Source: Proteobacteria bacterium UBA981
GTDB taxonomy: Bacteria; Pseudomonadota; Gammaproteobacteria; Ga0077536
DNA: 64,000 bases
Reading direction: 5' to 3'
NCBI GenBank assembly: GCA_002292285.1
Contig: DBBP01000021.1
Coordinates: forward strand, 75,962 to 139,961
Part shown: positions 46,297-54,761 of the stretch, piece after piece
Position numbering within the stretch: the first letter of the stretch is position 1
Layout of the letters: every line of letters begins with the position of its first letter
Program-made: the position numbers and the translations under genes
The notes under the pieces: generated by a model
What the model was told of the DNA's origin: nothing
The model's input: only the letters and a program-made list of their open reading frames with translations
Database searches by the model: none

Positions 46297-47643
46297 ATGA
46301 ACAAAGAATTTGCCGACGCGACCAGTGCCCTTGCCGGCGCACTCCACGACGACATGACCATCGCCGCAGGCGGTTTCGGTTTGTGCGGTATCCCGGAGAA
46401 TTTAATCGGTGCTCTGGTCGATTCGAAAATCACCGGCTTGACCATTGTGGGTAACAACGCTGGCGTGGACGATTTCGGCATGGGCCTGCTGCTGCAGGCA
46501 CGCCAGGTTAAGAAGGTCATCGCCTCCTACGTCGGCGAGAACAAAGAATTTGAACGCCAGGTTTTGGCTGGCGAACTCGAATTGCAGTTGTCACCGCAAG
46601 GCACACTTGCCGAGCGCATTCGTGCCGGTGGCGCCGGGATCCCCGGCTTCTACGCCCGCACAGGTGCCGGCACCAAGCTTGCCGAGGGTAAAGAAAGCAA
46701 GGACTTCAACGGCATTGAGTACGTGCTTGAGGAAGGCATCCGGGCCGATGTGGCCATCGTTAAAGCGTGGAAAGGTGACCGGGCTGGCAATCTGATTTAT
46801 CGACAGACCGCGCGCAACTTCAACCCTATGGTCGCGACCTGTGCTGATCTGTGCATTGCGGAAGTCGAAGAACTGGTCGACGTTGGTGAGCTCGACCCGA
46901 ACGAGATTCACACGCCCGGCATCTACGTCGATCGCATCGTCCAGGGGCGTGATTACGAAAAACGCATTGAGTTTCGTACGATTGCCGGCACGCCAGCCAA
47001 AGGCGGTTCGCCGATACGTGAGGTGATGGCGCAACGTGCCGCACAGGAACTGTCGGACGGGTTCTACGTCAATCTCGGCATCGGCATTCCGACGCTGGTC
47101 GCGAATTTTATTCCTGACGGTATCAACGTGACTTTGCAATCGGAGAACGGATTACTCGGCATCGGGCCTTTCCCGAGCGACGCAGACGCTGATGCGGATC
47201 TGGTCAATGCCGGCAAGCAAACCATCACCACTCAGCCCGGTTCAAGCTTTTTCTCAAGCGCGGATTCTTTCGCGATGATTCGCGGTGGCCATATCGACTT
47301 GTCGATTCTCGGCGGTCTGGAAGTCGCAGAAAACGGCGACCTCGCGAATTTCATGGTGCCCGGAAAAATGGTTAAAGGGCCTGGCGGTGCAATGGATCTC
47401 GTCTCGGGGGTGAAGCGCGTCATCGTGCTCATGGAGCATACCGCCAAAGACGGCAGCCCGAAGATTCTTAAATCCTGCTCGCTGCCCGTGACCGGAAGGA
47501 ATGTGGTGAACATGATCATCACAGATCTGGGAGTATTCGAAGTTCTGCCGAACGGTGCCGGTCTGGCGTTAAAGGAACTTCATCCGGGCGTCGACATTGA
47601 GCAGGTCCGGGCAAAAACAGGCTGCGAGTTCCGCATGCCCTAA
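46297..47643 (+). CDS. Fused 3-oxoacid CoA transferase (subunits A and B in one chain)
   Basis: A 448-residue enzyme in which both subunits of a family I CoA transferase are joined, as in mitochondrial SCOT. Residues 1-230 are the A half ([38 protein letters not shown]); residues 240-445 are the B half, with [16 protein letters not shown], the catalytic Glu in [12 protein letters not shown] and [27 protein letters not shown] around it. It exchanges CoA between succinyl-CoA (or acetyl-CoA) and a 3-oxoacid. A frame extends to 46237 but the ATG at 46297 is natural. It is followed by the 4-HPA-hydroxylase-family gene 44 bases on, probably in one transcript. Confidence 0.93.
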   Translation: MNKEFADATSALAGALHDDMTIAAGGFGLCGIPENLIGALVDSKITGLTIVGNNAGVDDFGMGLLLQARQVKKVIASYVGENKEFERQVLAGELELQLSPQGTLAERIRAGGAGIPGFYARTGAGTKLAEGKESKDFNGIEYVLEEGIRADVAIVKAWKGDRAGNLIYRQTARNFNPMVATCADLCIAEVEELVDVGELDPNEIHTPGIYVDRIVQGRDYEKRIEFRTIAGTPAKGGSPIREVMAQRAAQELSDGFYVNLGIGIPTLVANFIPDGINVTLQSENGLLGIGPFPSDADADADLVNAGKQTITTQPGSSFFSSADSFAMIRGGHIDLSILGGLEVAENGDLANFMVPGKMVKGPGGAMDLVSGVKRVIVLMEHTAKDGSPKILKSCSLPVTGRNVVNMIITDLGVFEVLPNGAGLALKELHPGVDIEQVRAKTGCEFRMP

Positions 47644-47687
47644 CGCCATCAATAAACCAACCACTTTAACGAACACAGGACACAACG

Positions 47688-49103
47688 ATGGGGCTGAAGA
47701 CTGCGGATGAATACAGGGCATCGCTCAACGACGGGCGGGTTATTTTCTGGGGCGGAGAGAAGATCACCGACATCACCAGCCATCCTCGCTTCCGCGTTCC
47801 GATCGAGGTTGCGTGCAGCGACTACGACTACGCCAATCCCGAACTCGGCGAGTTAATCACCTACGAAACCGAGGACGGCAGCAAAGCCCATCGCGTGTAC
47901 CAGGTGCCGCGCACCGTCGAGGAACTCGAACTGCGCCTCAAACTCGGTTGCCAAATGTCGATCGTCGGCGGTGTCACCGGCGTGTATATGGCGTTACTAC
48001 AAATCAAGGACCGGCTGGCCGCTGTCAATCCGCGTTTTGCCGAGAATATCGAGAACATGTATCGCTATGCACGGGATAACGATCTGCGCGCTGCAGAGGT
48101 GATTACCGACGCCAAAGGTGATCGCTCGAAGAAAGCACACGAACAGATCGATCCCGACCTATACGTTCGTATCGTGAAGGAAACACCCGAGGGGATCATC
48201 GTGCGTGGTGCCAAGTTGCATATCACTGCAGCGGCGCTGGTGCACGAGCTAGTGGTCATGCCGACCAAATCAATGCGCGAGAATGAGGCTGATTATGCGG
48301 TTGCATTCAGCATCCCGGTGAATACGCCGGGGGTAAAAATTATCAATCGCAGTTTCGCTCCGGCGGAGTTGAATAGCTTCGATTATCCGGCCAGCTCGCA
48401 CCACAGCATGCCCGAGGGCTTTGTGATTTTCGACGATGTGCTGGTGCCGTGGGATCGGGTATTCCTGGCCGGTGAATGGCAACTCGCTGGCGCGTTCGCG
48501 GGCGCGCTTGGCTTATGGGAACGTACGCTCGGTCTCGCCATGGCGTCTCAAGACGCCAATATCATGGTCGGTCTTGCCCATCTGGTGACAGAACAGCAGG
48601 GCAAAGATCGTGATCCTCACGTGCAGGACACCATCGCCGAATTAATTTGTTATGCGGAGACCATTCGCATGGGCCTCGATTACGCAGTGCGTCACTTCGA
48701 GGCCACCGACGGCGGCATGCTGCACCCGAATACGCTCGGCATTAATGTCACCAAATACTACTACGCGTCTAACTTTCACCAGATGGTCCGCCATCTGCAC
48801 GATGTGGCCGGCGGCCTTACGATCACGCTTCCGGAAGAGGCCGATTTGCTCAATGAGGAAACGGGACCGTACCTGCGCAAATATCTCGCCGTGCGTGAAG
48901 ACACGGACGTTGAACAACGGATGCGCGTGTTCAGCCTGATTCGCGACATGACGGCCGATGCATTTGGCGGCTGGCATTTGGTCACCGCGCTACAGGCGGG
49001 CGGCGGACTGAAGGCGCAGCGCATCATGATGTCGAGGACGTTTGACATGGGGGATGCGCGGAACGCCGCGCTGAGCGCTGCCGGGGCACTTAAACAGGAT
49101 TAG
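47688..49103 (+). CDS. 4-hydroxybutyryl-CoA dehydratase / HpaB-family flavoprotein lacking the Fe-S ligands
   Basis: A 471-residue member of the 4-hydroxyphenylacetate 3-hydroxylase superfamily, with acyl-CoA-dehydrogenase fold and FAD. The run DAKGDRSKKAHEQIDPDLYVRIV then EGIIVRGAKLHITAAALVHELVVMPT resembles 4-hydroxybutyryl-CoA dehydratase (AbfD) more than HpaB. AbfD needs three cysteines and a histidine for its [4Fe-4S] cluster; this protein has only C43, C88 and C322, with no C-x3-C pair, and no histidine in the segment 270-297 that should carry one. It is therefore likely a cluster-free oxygenase or a different elimination enzyme. The upstream CoA transferase suggests a CoA-thioester substrate. 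Confidence 0.85.
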   Translation: MGLKTADEYRASLNDGRVIFWGGEKITDITSHPRFRVPIEVACSDYDYANPELGELITYETEDGSKAHRVYQVPRTVEELELRLKLGCQMSIVGGVTGVYMALLQIKDRLAAVNPRFAENIENMYRYARDNDLRAAEVITDAKGDRSKKAHEQIDPDLYVRIVKETPEGIIVRGAKLHITAAALVHELVVMPTKSMRENEADYAVAFSIPVNTPGVKIINRSFAPAELNSFDYPASSHHSMPEGFVIFDDVLVPWDRVFLAGEWQLAGAFAGALGLWERTLGLAMASQDANIMVGLAHLVTEQQGKDRDPHVQDTIAELICYAETIRMGLDYAVRHFEATDGGMLHPNTLGINVTKYYYASNFHQMVRHLHDVAGGLTITLPEEADLLNEETGPYLRKYLAVREDTDVEQRMRVFSLIRDMTADAFGGWHLVTALQAGGGLKAQRIMMSRTFDMGDARNAALSAAGALKQD

Positions 49104-49153
49104 GCCCGGTTTACGCGTTGAGACCGTCCTCGTCTGTGGTCGTCGTGCGCAAC

Positions 49154-49204
49154 GTTTCGCATTGCGAAACACCTCACCCTGCGGCGCCGGCCAACGCGGC
49201 CGGC
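49154..49204. promoter_or_regulatory. Palindromes upstream of the IclR gene
   Basis: GTTTCGC-ATT-GCGAAAC (49154-49170) is a perfect 17-bp palindrome of a kind bound by IclR-family dimers. It is followed by a GC-rich hairpin GCCGGCC (49186-49192) / GGCCGGC (49198-49204) that could end the upstream transcript. Both lie between the flavoprotein stop and the regulator start. Confidence 0.45.
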
Positions 49205-49298
49205 TAGCGACCACGTCAAAGGGGCGATTTCATTGCACTGACGCGCACCCGTGCAATCGGCCCGTGGAGACTTGCTCTCAGGCCGTACCAGCGGCTAT

Positions 49299-49335
49299 CG
49301 TTATTCTGAATAAGAGAATAACGTTCCGAATAACG
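49299..49335. promoter_or_regulatory. GAATAACG repeat array just before the IclR gene
   Basis: CGTTATTCT (49299-49307) and AGAATAACG (49315-49323) are perfect inverted repeats. A third copy, GAATAACG, occurs at 49328-49335 in direct orientation 12 bp from the second. The array ends six bases before the start codon, where a bound protein would block transcription or translation, consistent with autoregulation by the IclR protein. Confidence 0.5.
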
Positions 49336-49341
49336 AAACAA

Positions 49342-50073
49342 ATGGCCAGCATCGATAAAGCTTTGGATGCCTTGTTCCTGCTCAGCGAACACGGCACCTG
49401 GCAACGCCTGAGCGACATTGCGCGTGCCCTCGATATGCCGCGTTCGAGTGCCCACCGGATCCTGGCGCCATTGGTACAGCGGGGTCTGGCGGAACAAAAC
49501 GCGCGCGGACACTACGGTCCCGGACTCGCGTTGATGGCACTAGGCCTGAGTGCCGTCGAACGCGAGCCCGTCGCAGCGGCGGCGCGTCCAATTCTCGAAG
49601 CCGCTGCAGAAGAAGTCGGGGAGACCTTGTTTTTGGTCGTGGCGCGGGCGCGCAAGCTCGTCGTGCTCGAGAAGGCCGAAGGCAATGGCTTCATGCGGGC
49701 CGCTCCGCGTCTGGGCAGCGAAGTGCCAGTGCATGCCACCGCGGTCGGCAAACTGTTTCTGGCCTTCGATCCGGACGCGATCTCAGCCGATGAGCTACCC
49801 CGCTATACGCCGGCCACCATTAGTTCGCGTAAAGCGTTGCAGAAAGAAATCGCGCAAGTGCGAGCACAGGGTTGGGCGCTGAACAACGAGGAATGGCAAG
49901 CCGGGCTCGCGGTTGCTGCAGCACCGGTCATTTTGCACGAGCGTTTGCGTGGCTGCGTTGCGCTCGCCATGGTGGCCGCGCGTTTTCACGAGTTAGGCCA
50001 GGACGCTTGTGTGCGCCGAGCCATGCACACCGCGGAAGGCATTGCTCTCCGTCTGGAAGGAGTCGCGACATGA
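49342..50073 (+). CDS. IclR-family transcriptional regulator
   Basis: A 243-residue regulator. The N-terminal winged helix is MASIDKALDALFLLSEHGTW...LSDIARALDMPRSSAHRIL; the effector domain (about 75-240) shows PVHATAVGKLFLAF and the GWALNNEEWQAGLAVAAAPV strand typical of the family. Frames reach back to 49162, but the ATG at 49342 gives the usual N-terminus; it lacks a clear ribosome site. IclR proteins mostly control aromatic or acid catabolism. It sits between the CoA transferase/flavoprotein genes and an aminotransferase with which it overlaps by four bases. Confidence 0.92.
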   Translation: MASIDKALDALFLLSEHGTWQRLSDIARALDMPRSSAHRILAPLVQRGLAEQNARGHYGPGLALMALGLSAVEREPVAAAARPILEAAAEEVGETLFLVVARARKLVVLEKAEGNGFMRAAPRLGSEVPVHATAVGKLFLAFDPDAISADELPRYTPATISSRKALQKEIAQVRAQGWALNNEEWQAGLAVAAAPVILHERLRGCVALAMVAARFHELGQDACVRRAMHTAEGIALRLEGVAT

Positions 50074-50966
50074 AGGTCTGGTACAACGGCAACGTGATGG
50101 ACGCCAACGAGTGTCGAATCTCGATTCTCGATCACGGCCTGCTCTACGGCGACGGTGTGTTCGAAGGCATTCGCATCACTGGCGGGCGCGTCTTTCGGCT
50201 TAGCGACCACCTTGCGCGATTACAACGCTCAGCCCGAGCTCTCGGCATCGAACTGCCTTACACACTCGATGAAACCGCCGCGATCGTGCTGCAAACAGCC
50301 GCCGCGTTCGGGCGCGATGAGGCGTATATACGCTTGCTCCTAACGCGTGGTGTCGGCGAACTAAGTCTTGACCCGCTGAGTTGTGAGAAACCGCAATTAA
50401 TTTGTATCGCGGCCGAGATTCGAATGTTTCCAGCAGCGACCTACAGTCAGGGGATTCGCCTGATGACAGCCTCGTCGCGCCGTCCGGGTGTCGATGTGCT
50501 GGACCCGCAAGTGAAAAGCCTGAACTACCTGAACAATGTGCTCGCGAAACGCGAAGCGAGACTTAAGGGGTTCGACGACGCGCTGATGCTTAATCAAAGT
50601 GGGCGGGTCGCCGAGGCGAGCGGCGCGAATATATTCGCCGTCATTGACGGTGTTCTGGCAACCCCGCCGGCGTATGAAGGTGCCTTACCTGGAGTAACGC
50701 GTGCGACCGTTCTGGAAGCCCGTTCGCACAATAATCTCCCCGTAAGTGAGCGCCCCCTAACGTGCTACGACCTGCTCGCCGCCAGCGAAGTCTTTTTGAG
50801 CGGCAATGGGGCCGGCTTGATTCCGGTCTATACGCTCGACGACACGGTCATCGGTGGTGGTGACCGCCCCGTTTTCGAGCAGGCCGTGCTCGATTACCGC
50901 GATTTCTCAGCAGCCCATGGCACACCTTTTGCGCCGTATCGAGCAGCGAACCTCGCAGTTGGTTAG
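50070..50966 (+). CDS. Class IV (branched-chain type) aminotransferase
   Basis: A 298-residue PLP enzyme of fold type IV (IlvE and D-amino acid aminotransferase group). VWYNGNVMDANECRISILDHGLLYGDGVFEG is the N-terminal signature; the PLP lysine is in PQVKSLNYLNNVLAK; VAEASGANIFAV follows. The ATG overlaps the IclR stop and has GGAAGGAG nine bases upstream. Standard IlvE is about 308 residues, so this is full length. Being coupled to a catabolic regulator suggests a specialised role in degradation of an amino acid or amine rather than housekeeping synthesis. Confidence 0.9.
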   Translation: MKVWYNGNVMDANECRISILDHGLLYGDGVFEGIRITGGRVFRLSDHLARLQRSARALGIELPYTLDETAAIVLQTAAAFGRDEAYIRLLLTRGVGELSLDPLSCEKPQLICIAAEIRMFPAATYSQGIRLMTASSRRPGVDVLDPQVKSLNYLNNVLAKREARLKGFDDALMLNQSGRVAEASGANIFAVIDGVLATPPAYEGALPGVTRATVLEARSHNNLPVSERPLTCYDLLAASEVFLSGNGAGLIPVYTLDDTVIGGGDRPVFEQAVLDYRDFSAAHGTPFAPYRAANLAVG

Positions 50967-51530
50967 CGCGCAGCCAGTCAGCCGGCTGTCCTTTGCAGGC
51001 GCTCAATAGCCCGCGAGCTGTTTATCGATACGCTTGTGCGGCGTCGGCCCGGTTTTAGTACCGTTAGTACGCATTCGCCAGGCACAGCTGCAACGGACAA
51101 TCGGCCTGCTCTGGGCGCCCGACGTTCGGCGCTATACTGTCATCTTGATCGACACGCTCTGATTTACGAGGGGCCGCAGCATGGTGGTACGAGGGCAATA
51201 TCGCCCGCAGGCGCATAACCATCTTCTGGTTGACGGAGCTACCCGCTGTTTGATCGATGCTCGCCGGCCGAAAGCGCGGCGGGTTGCGCAGCGCCGCTGG
51301 CGGCTGGCCCCCTCCCAAATGTCACCCTGCAGCAAGTGCCAATGCACTAACGCTACCGACTTATTGCGCCTACCCGAGCAGCGAAGCGGTCGATATCGGT
51401 GCCACCGGCCATTGATTAATGACACAGCCGCCCCCACGTGGGTATGACTGCGCCAGCGACAGTAGGTCACGCATTGTGCCGACCATTCGCCATTGCGACG
51501 GTCTCCGACCGAATCAGGTAATAGAGGATC
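50967..51530. other. Intergenic, no gene recognised
   Basis: A 564-base gap. An 88-codon frame (51181-51447, plus) exists, but its product is basic and featureless and has no ribosome site. No tRNA-like fold or strong hairpin was seen. Confidence 0.5.
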
Positions 51531-53312
51531 ATGTTCACCGAACCGAAACGACGCCTGATTGCGATTGTCAGCGCTGATGTAGCCGGCTATTCGCGCCTTA
51601 TGGGTGCTGACGAAGAAGGTACGTTGGTGATGCTCAATGCCGCCCGCGAAATTTTTCGCGAGCACATCGAGGCCATCGGCGGACGAATCGTCGATACCGC
51701 CGGTGACAGCGTCCTGTCGGTGTTCGATAGCGTGGTCGATGCGGTTGAAACCATGCAACGCGTGCAGGATGGTCTGGTGACTCTGAATGCCGAGCGCAAT
51801 CCCGAACAAATTATGCTGTTTCGGGTCGGCATCAATCTTGGTGATGTGATTGAACAAAGTGACGGCACGATTTACGGCGATGGCGTCAACATCGCAGCGC
51901 GCATCCAAAGTCTGGCAGAACCCGGCGGCATAGCAATCTCGGGCAGCGCCCACGATTTTATCGGTGATCGGGCCGGCGTGAATTGGCGCTCGCTCGGCGA
52001 CCAGGAAGTGAAAAATATCGCGCGCCCAGTGCGGGTATACCTGCTCGGAGGCGACGACAGCACGCTTCCCGAGGCCAGTCGCCCGGATACACCGCTTATC
52101 GAAACGCGCTTACCTTCGCGGCCCTCCATCGCAGTGTTGCCCTTCGTCAATATGAGCGGGCGCGAGGACGACGAGTATTTCGCCGATGGCATCAGCGAGG
52201 ACATCATCACGGAGTTATCACGCTTTCGTGAATTAATTGTGACGGCGCGGAATTCAGCCTTCAGCTACAAAGGGCGCGCAGTCAAAGCGCAAGACGTCGG
52301 CGAAGAACTGAACGTGCGCTATATCGTCGAGGGCAGCGTACGCAAAGCGGGAGACCGGGTGAGCATATCCGCGCAGTTAATTAAAGCCGCAACTGGCCAT
52401 CAACTCTGGGCTGAGAGATTCGACCGGAAACTGGAAGATGTATTCGAAGTCCAGGATGAGGTCAGCCGCAAGATTGTTGCGACCCTGATTGGCCGCCTCA
52501 ACGACAGCGAACGACAGCGTGCGCGGCACAATAGTGGCAACGAAATGTCGGCGGCCTACGACATGGTGTTACGTGGGCGCGAGCATTTTCTGAAATTCAA
52601 TCGCGAGGATAATCTCGCTGCACGTGGGCTCTATTTACAAGCGATCAAATTCGATTCGAATTACGCACGCGCGTATTCATCCCTGGCCTGGACTTATTCG
52701 ATCGCCTACAACGAGCATTGGGCCGACGACCCGCGCGACGCGCTCGACAGGGCGTTCGAATACGCGCAACGCAGTGTTTACATGCAACCTGAGGCGCACA
52801 GCTTCAGACTTTGTCTGGGCATGGTGTACTTTTTTCAGAAGGACCTCGAGAAAGCCATCGATTGTTTCCAAAGCGCCGTGGAACTGAACGTCAACGACGC
52901 CGATTGCTATACCTTTTTGTCCCAGGCGCTCAGCCTCAACGGCGAACACGAGAAAGCTATTGAGCTACTCGATCACGCTTTTGCCATTAACCCGCATCTG
53001 GGTGAATGGCCGATGTCGCTCTACATCGTCGCCTACTTCAATGCACGCGAATACGACAACGCGCTGGCAATCATCGAGAAGCTGCACTCGCCGCAACCGT
53101 CAAATTACCGCTGGATGGCCGCGACTTACGCCGCGCTGGGGCGCGTCGCAGAAGCCCACAGTTGTGTGGCCAGATACTTCGAGGCCTACCCGGACTTTGA
53201 CCTGCCCGATCATCTCAGTCGGATGGCGTACCGCGATTCGGCGGATCTCGAACATTACGCCGCGGCGTTGCGGACCGCCGGTTTCGAATGGGCGCTGGAA
53301 ACTGCCAACTAA
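51531..53312 (+). CDS. Class III adenylate/guanylate cyclase with TolB-like and TPR domains
   Basis: A 593-residue soluble protein. Residues 6-175 are a class III cyclase domain: metal-binding Asp16 in AIVSADVAGYSRL and Asp59 in VDTAGDSVLSVF, then GDVIEQSDGTIYGDGVNIAARI. Residues 198-320 are a TolB-N/FlgO-like domain (SIAVLPFVNMSGREDDEYFADGISEDIITELSRF split over 198-231, then VRYIVEGSVRK). Residues 340-580 are TPR repeats. This architecture is common in Proteobacteria. No membrane segment is seen. GAGG precedes the start closely. It is a stand-alone gene. Confidence 0.92.
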   Translation: MFTEPKRRLIAIVSADVAGYSRLMGADEEGTLVMLNAAREIFREHIEAIGGRIVDTAGDSVLSVFDSVVDAVETMQRVQDGLVTLNAERNPEQIMLFRVGINLGDVIEQSDGTIYGDGVNIAARIQSLAEPGGIAISGSAHDFIGDRAGVNWRSLGDQEVKNIARPVRVYLLGGDDSTLPEASRPDTPLIETRLPSRPSIAVLPFVNMSGREDDEYFADGISEDIITELSRFRELIVTARNSAFSYKGRAVKAQDVGEELNVRYIVEGSVRKAGDRVSISAQLIKAATGHQLWAERFDRKLEDVFEVQDEVSRKIVATLIGRLNDSERQRARHNSGNEMSAAYDMVLRGREHFLKFNREDNLAARGLYLQAIKFDSNYARAYSSLAWTYSIAYNEHWADDPRDALDRAFEYAQRSVYMQPEAHSFRLCLGMVYFFQKDLEKAIDCFQSAVELNVNDADCYTFLSQALSLNGEHEKAIELLDHAFAINPHLGEWPMSLYIVAYFNAREYDNALAIIEKLHSPQPSNYRWMAATYAALGRVAEAHSCVARYFEAYPDFDLPDHLSRMAYRDSADLEHYAAALRTAGFEWALETAN

Positions 53313-53408
53313 TTAAACACCGCGCTATCGGCAAGCTAGCATCGGGAGCGCGACCCGCCTGGCGAAGCAAACTGTGACCGATTCCGCATAGTGCAATCGG
53401 CAAAATTG

Positions 53409-53436
53409 TTGCATCGCATCAAATATTTCGTATAAT
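53409..53436 (+). promoter_or_regulatory. Sigma-70-type promoter
   Basis: TTGCAT (53409-53414), a 16-base spacer and a perfect TATAAT (53431-53436). It lies in a gene-free gap of 501 bases after the cyclase gene and 380 bases before the PhyH start, and about 55 bases before an intrinsic-terminator hairpin, so it appears to drive a short RNA. Confidence 0.6.
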
Positions 53437-53442
53437 TGTTCC

Positions 53443-53520
53443 TCCAAGACAGCAACGACCTCCCCTCGGAACTGTTTTTGGGACCTCCCCGCCGGGCCGC
53501 AAGGGCCCGGCATTTAATTT
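53443..53520 (+). ncRNA. Candidate C-rich small RNA (CCTCC motifs)
   Basis: Between the promoter at 53409-53436 and the hairpin at 53491-53511 is about 75 bases with no open frame. It has two identical GACCTCCCC copies (53457-53465 and 53482-53490) and a further CCTCC at 53441. CCTCC can pair with Shine-Dalgarno sequences; small RNAs with exposed C-rich motifs (sX13 of Xanthomonas, CcsR/cuckoo RNAs of Rhodobacter) act in this way. Exact start is inferred from the -10 position. This is a prediction from signals only. Confidence 0.45.
53491..53520 (+). terminator. Intrinsic terminator
   Basis: GCCGGGCC (53491-53498), loop GCAAG, GGCCCGGC (53504-53511), then ATTTAATTT. A perfect 8-bp GC stem with a T-rich tail, about 180 bases past the cyclase stop and close after a sigma-70-type promoter. 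Confidence 0.65.
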
Positions 53521-53813
53521 CTCTATCCAATACAAATGCTTAGCTTCACCCGTGCGTATCCGGGCAGAATCGCGTAGCTGCGCCTCACGGCAGCTTTGTG
53601 CTCGGGTTACGCGCTCCCGGAGACGAATCGCGGTGCTCTGGGGTACCTGTACCGAGCGGTTCTGGTCGCGCGAGAAACGATCCCTGGATCTGTTGCGTCT
53701 CGTCCCGTTTTAGCGCTGTAAGAAAGCGTAAAACCCCACGGCGACAGATCGGCTGCGCCGGCGATATCGCGTGGGATCTGGATGTGAATGCCAGCTCAGG
53801 TCATAGTTGCACG

Positions 53814-54665
53814 ATGAAACTTTCACCCTCGCGCGATCCGCTCAGCGCCAAAGAGCACCTCGACCGTCATGGCCTGGCCATCATCCCGGATGCACTGTCT
53901 CAAGACGAGATTAAATATGTCCGAGAGCGACTCTTCGCGGCGGCCGAATCCAGTGAAGCAGATGGTGTCGCAACGCGAGGCTACGCGTTCGATCCCGATC
54001 AGCATAATCAGCGCGTTTTCCATTTGTTCAATCTCGACCCGGTGTTCGTTGATTTAATCCAGCGACCGGCAGCGCTCGACTATGTTCAACATCTGCTGGG
54101 TGAGCAATTTCTGATCTCGAACTTCAGCGCCAACATCACTGAGCCGGGCAACGCACCGATGCAACTACACGCCGACCAGGGGTATGTATTACCGCCGTGG
54201 CCGGATACCCCACTGGCTTGTAATGTTGCCTGGTTGCTCGATGATTTTACTGTCGAAAACGGTGGCACCCGCTTCGTTCCCGATTCGCATTTGCGCGGTC
54301 GTGGGCCGGATGCAGATGAAATTGTCGACGTCGCGGCGATTGAAGCACCGGCCGGATCGATGATGGTTATGGACGGTCGACTCTGGCATCAGACTGGTGC
54401 AAACCAGGCCGAGGGCGGCCAGCGAGCCGCGTTGTTCGGTTACTACGTGTTGCGTTGGTTACGGCCACAAATGAGTTGGAACACGACCCTGTGGCCGGAA
54501 ACGGTTGCGCAGCTCGCGCCGGAGTTTCTGCACTTGCTTGGCTATTACACGGGCAATGTTGAATTCCAGATACCGCACGGCAGGCGCGCAATGACTCGCC
54601 CACCAGAAACGCTGGAAAAAGATCTCGAGGAGTCCTTTGCGCTAGCGCCGCAAAAGCGTTCCTAG
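53814..54665 (+). CDS. Phytanoyl-CoA dioxygenase (PhyH) family protein
   Basis: A 283-residue Fe(II)/2-oxoglutarate dioxygenase. The metal triad is visible: H119 and D121 in MQLHADQGY and H192 in RLWHQTGAN; GGTRFVPDSHLRG between them is a PhyH hallmark, and GQRAALFGYYVLRW carries the 2-oxoglutarate-binding Arg. The frame is open from 53598, but the ATG at 53814 gives the normal N-terminal region (LDRHGLAIIPDALS). Substrate unknown. It converges with mlaC across a hairpin. Confidence 0.88.
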   Translation: MKLSPSRDPLSAKEHLDRHGLAIIPDALSQDEIKYVRERLFAAAESSEADGVATRGYAFDPDQHNQRVFHLFNLDPVFVDLIQRPAALDYVQHLLGEQFLISNFSANITEPGNAPMQLHADQGYVLPPWPDTPLACNVAWLLDDFTVENGGTRFVPDSHLRGRGPDADEIVDVAAIEAPAGSMMVMDGRLWHQTGANQAEGGQRAALFGYYVLRWLRPQMSWNTTLWPETVAQLAPEFLHLLGYYTGNVEFQIPHGRRAMTRPPETLEKDLEESFALAPQKRS

Positions 54666-54684
54666 CCTGCTGTTAGCTCGATTG

Positions 54685-54713
54685 TGGCGACCCGCGTGAG
54701 TTACGCGCCGCCA
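54685..54713. terminator. Hairpin between convergent PhyH and mlaC genes
   Basis: TGGCG (54685) pairs with CGCCA (54709-54713), and inside it CGCGT (54693-54697) pairs with ACGCG (54703-54707) around a GAGTT loop. TTT follows on the plus strand. Its place in a 96-base convergent gap fits a bidirectional terminator. Confidence 0.4.
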
Positions 54714-54761
54714 TTTCGCAACTGAAGCGACGACAATGCGCCGCCAAGTCTATTCTGCGCT

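Noticed and set aside
51132..51953. 273-codon minus-strand frame overlapping the cyclase gene
   Set aside because: Its better half is antisense to the cyclase domain, and the rest has no start signal or family features.
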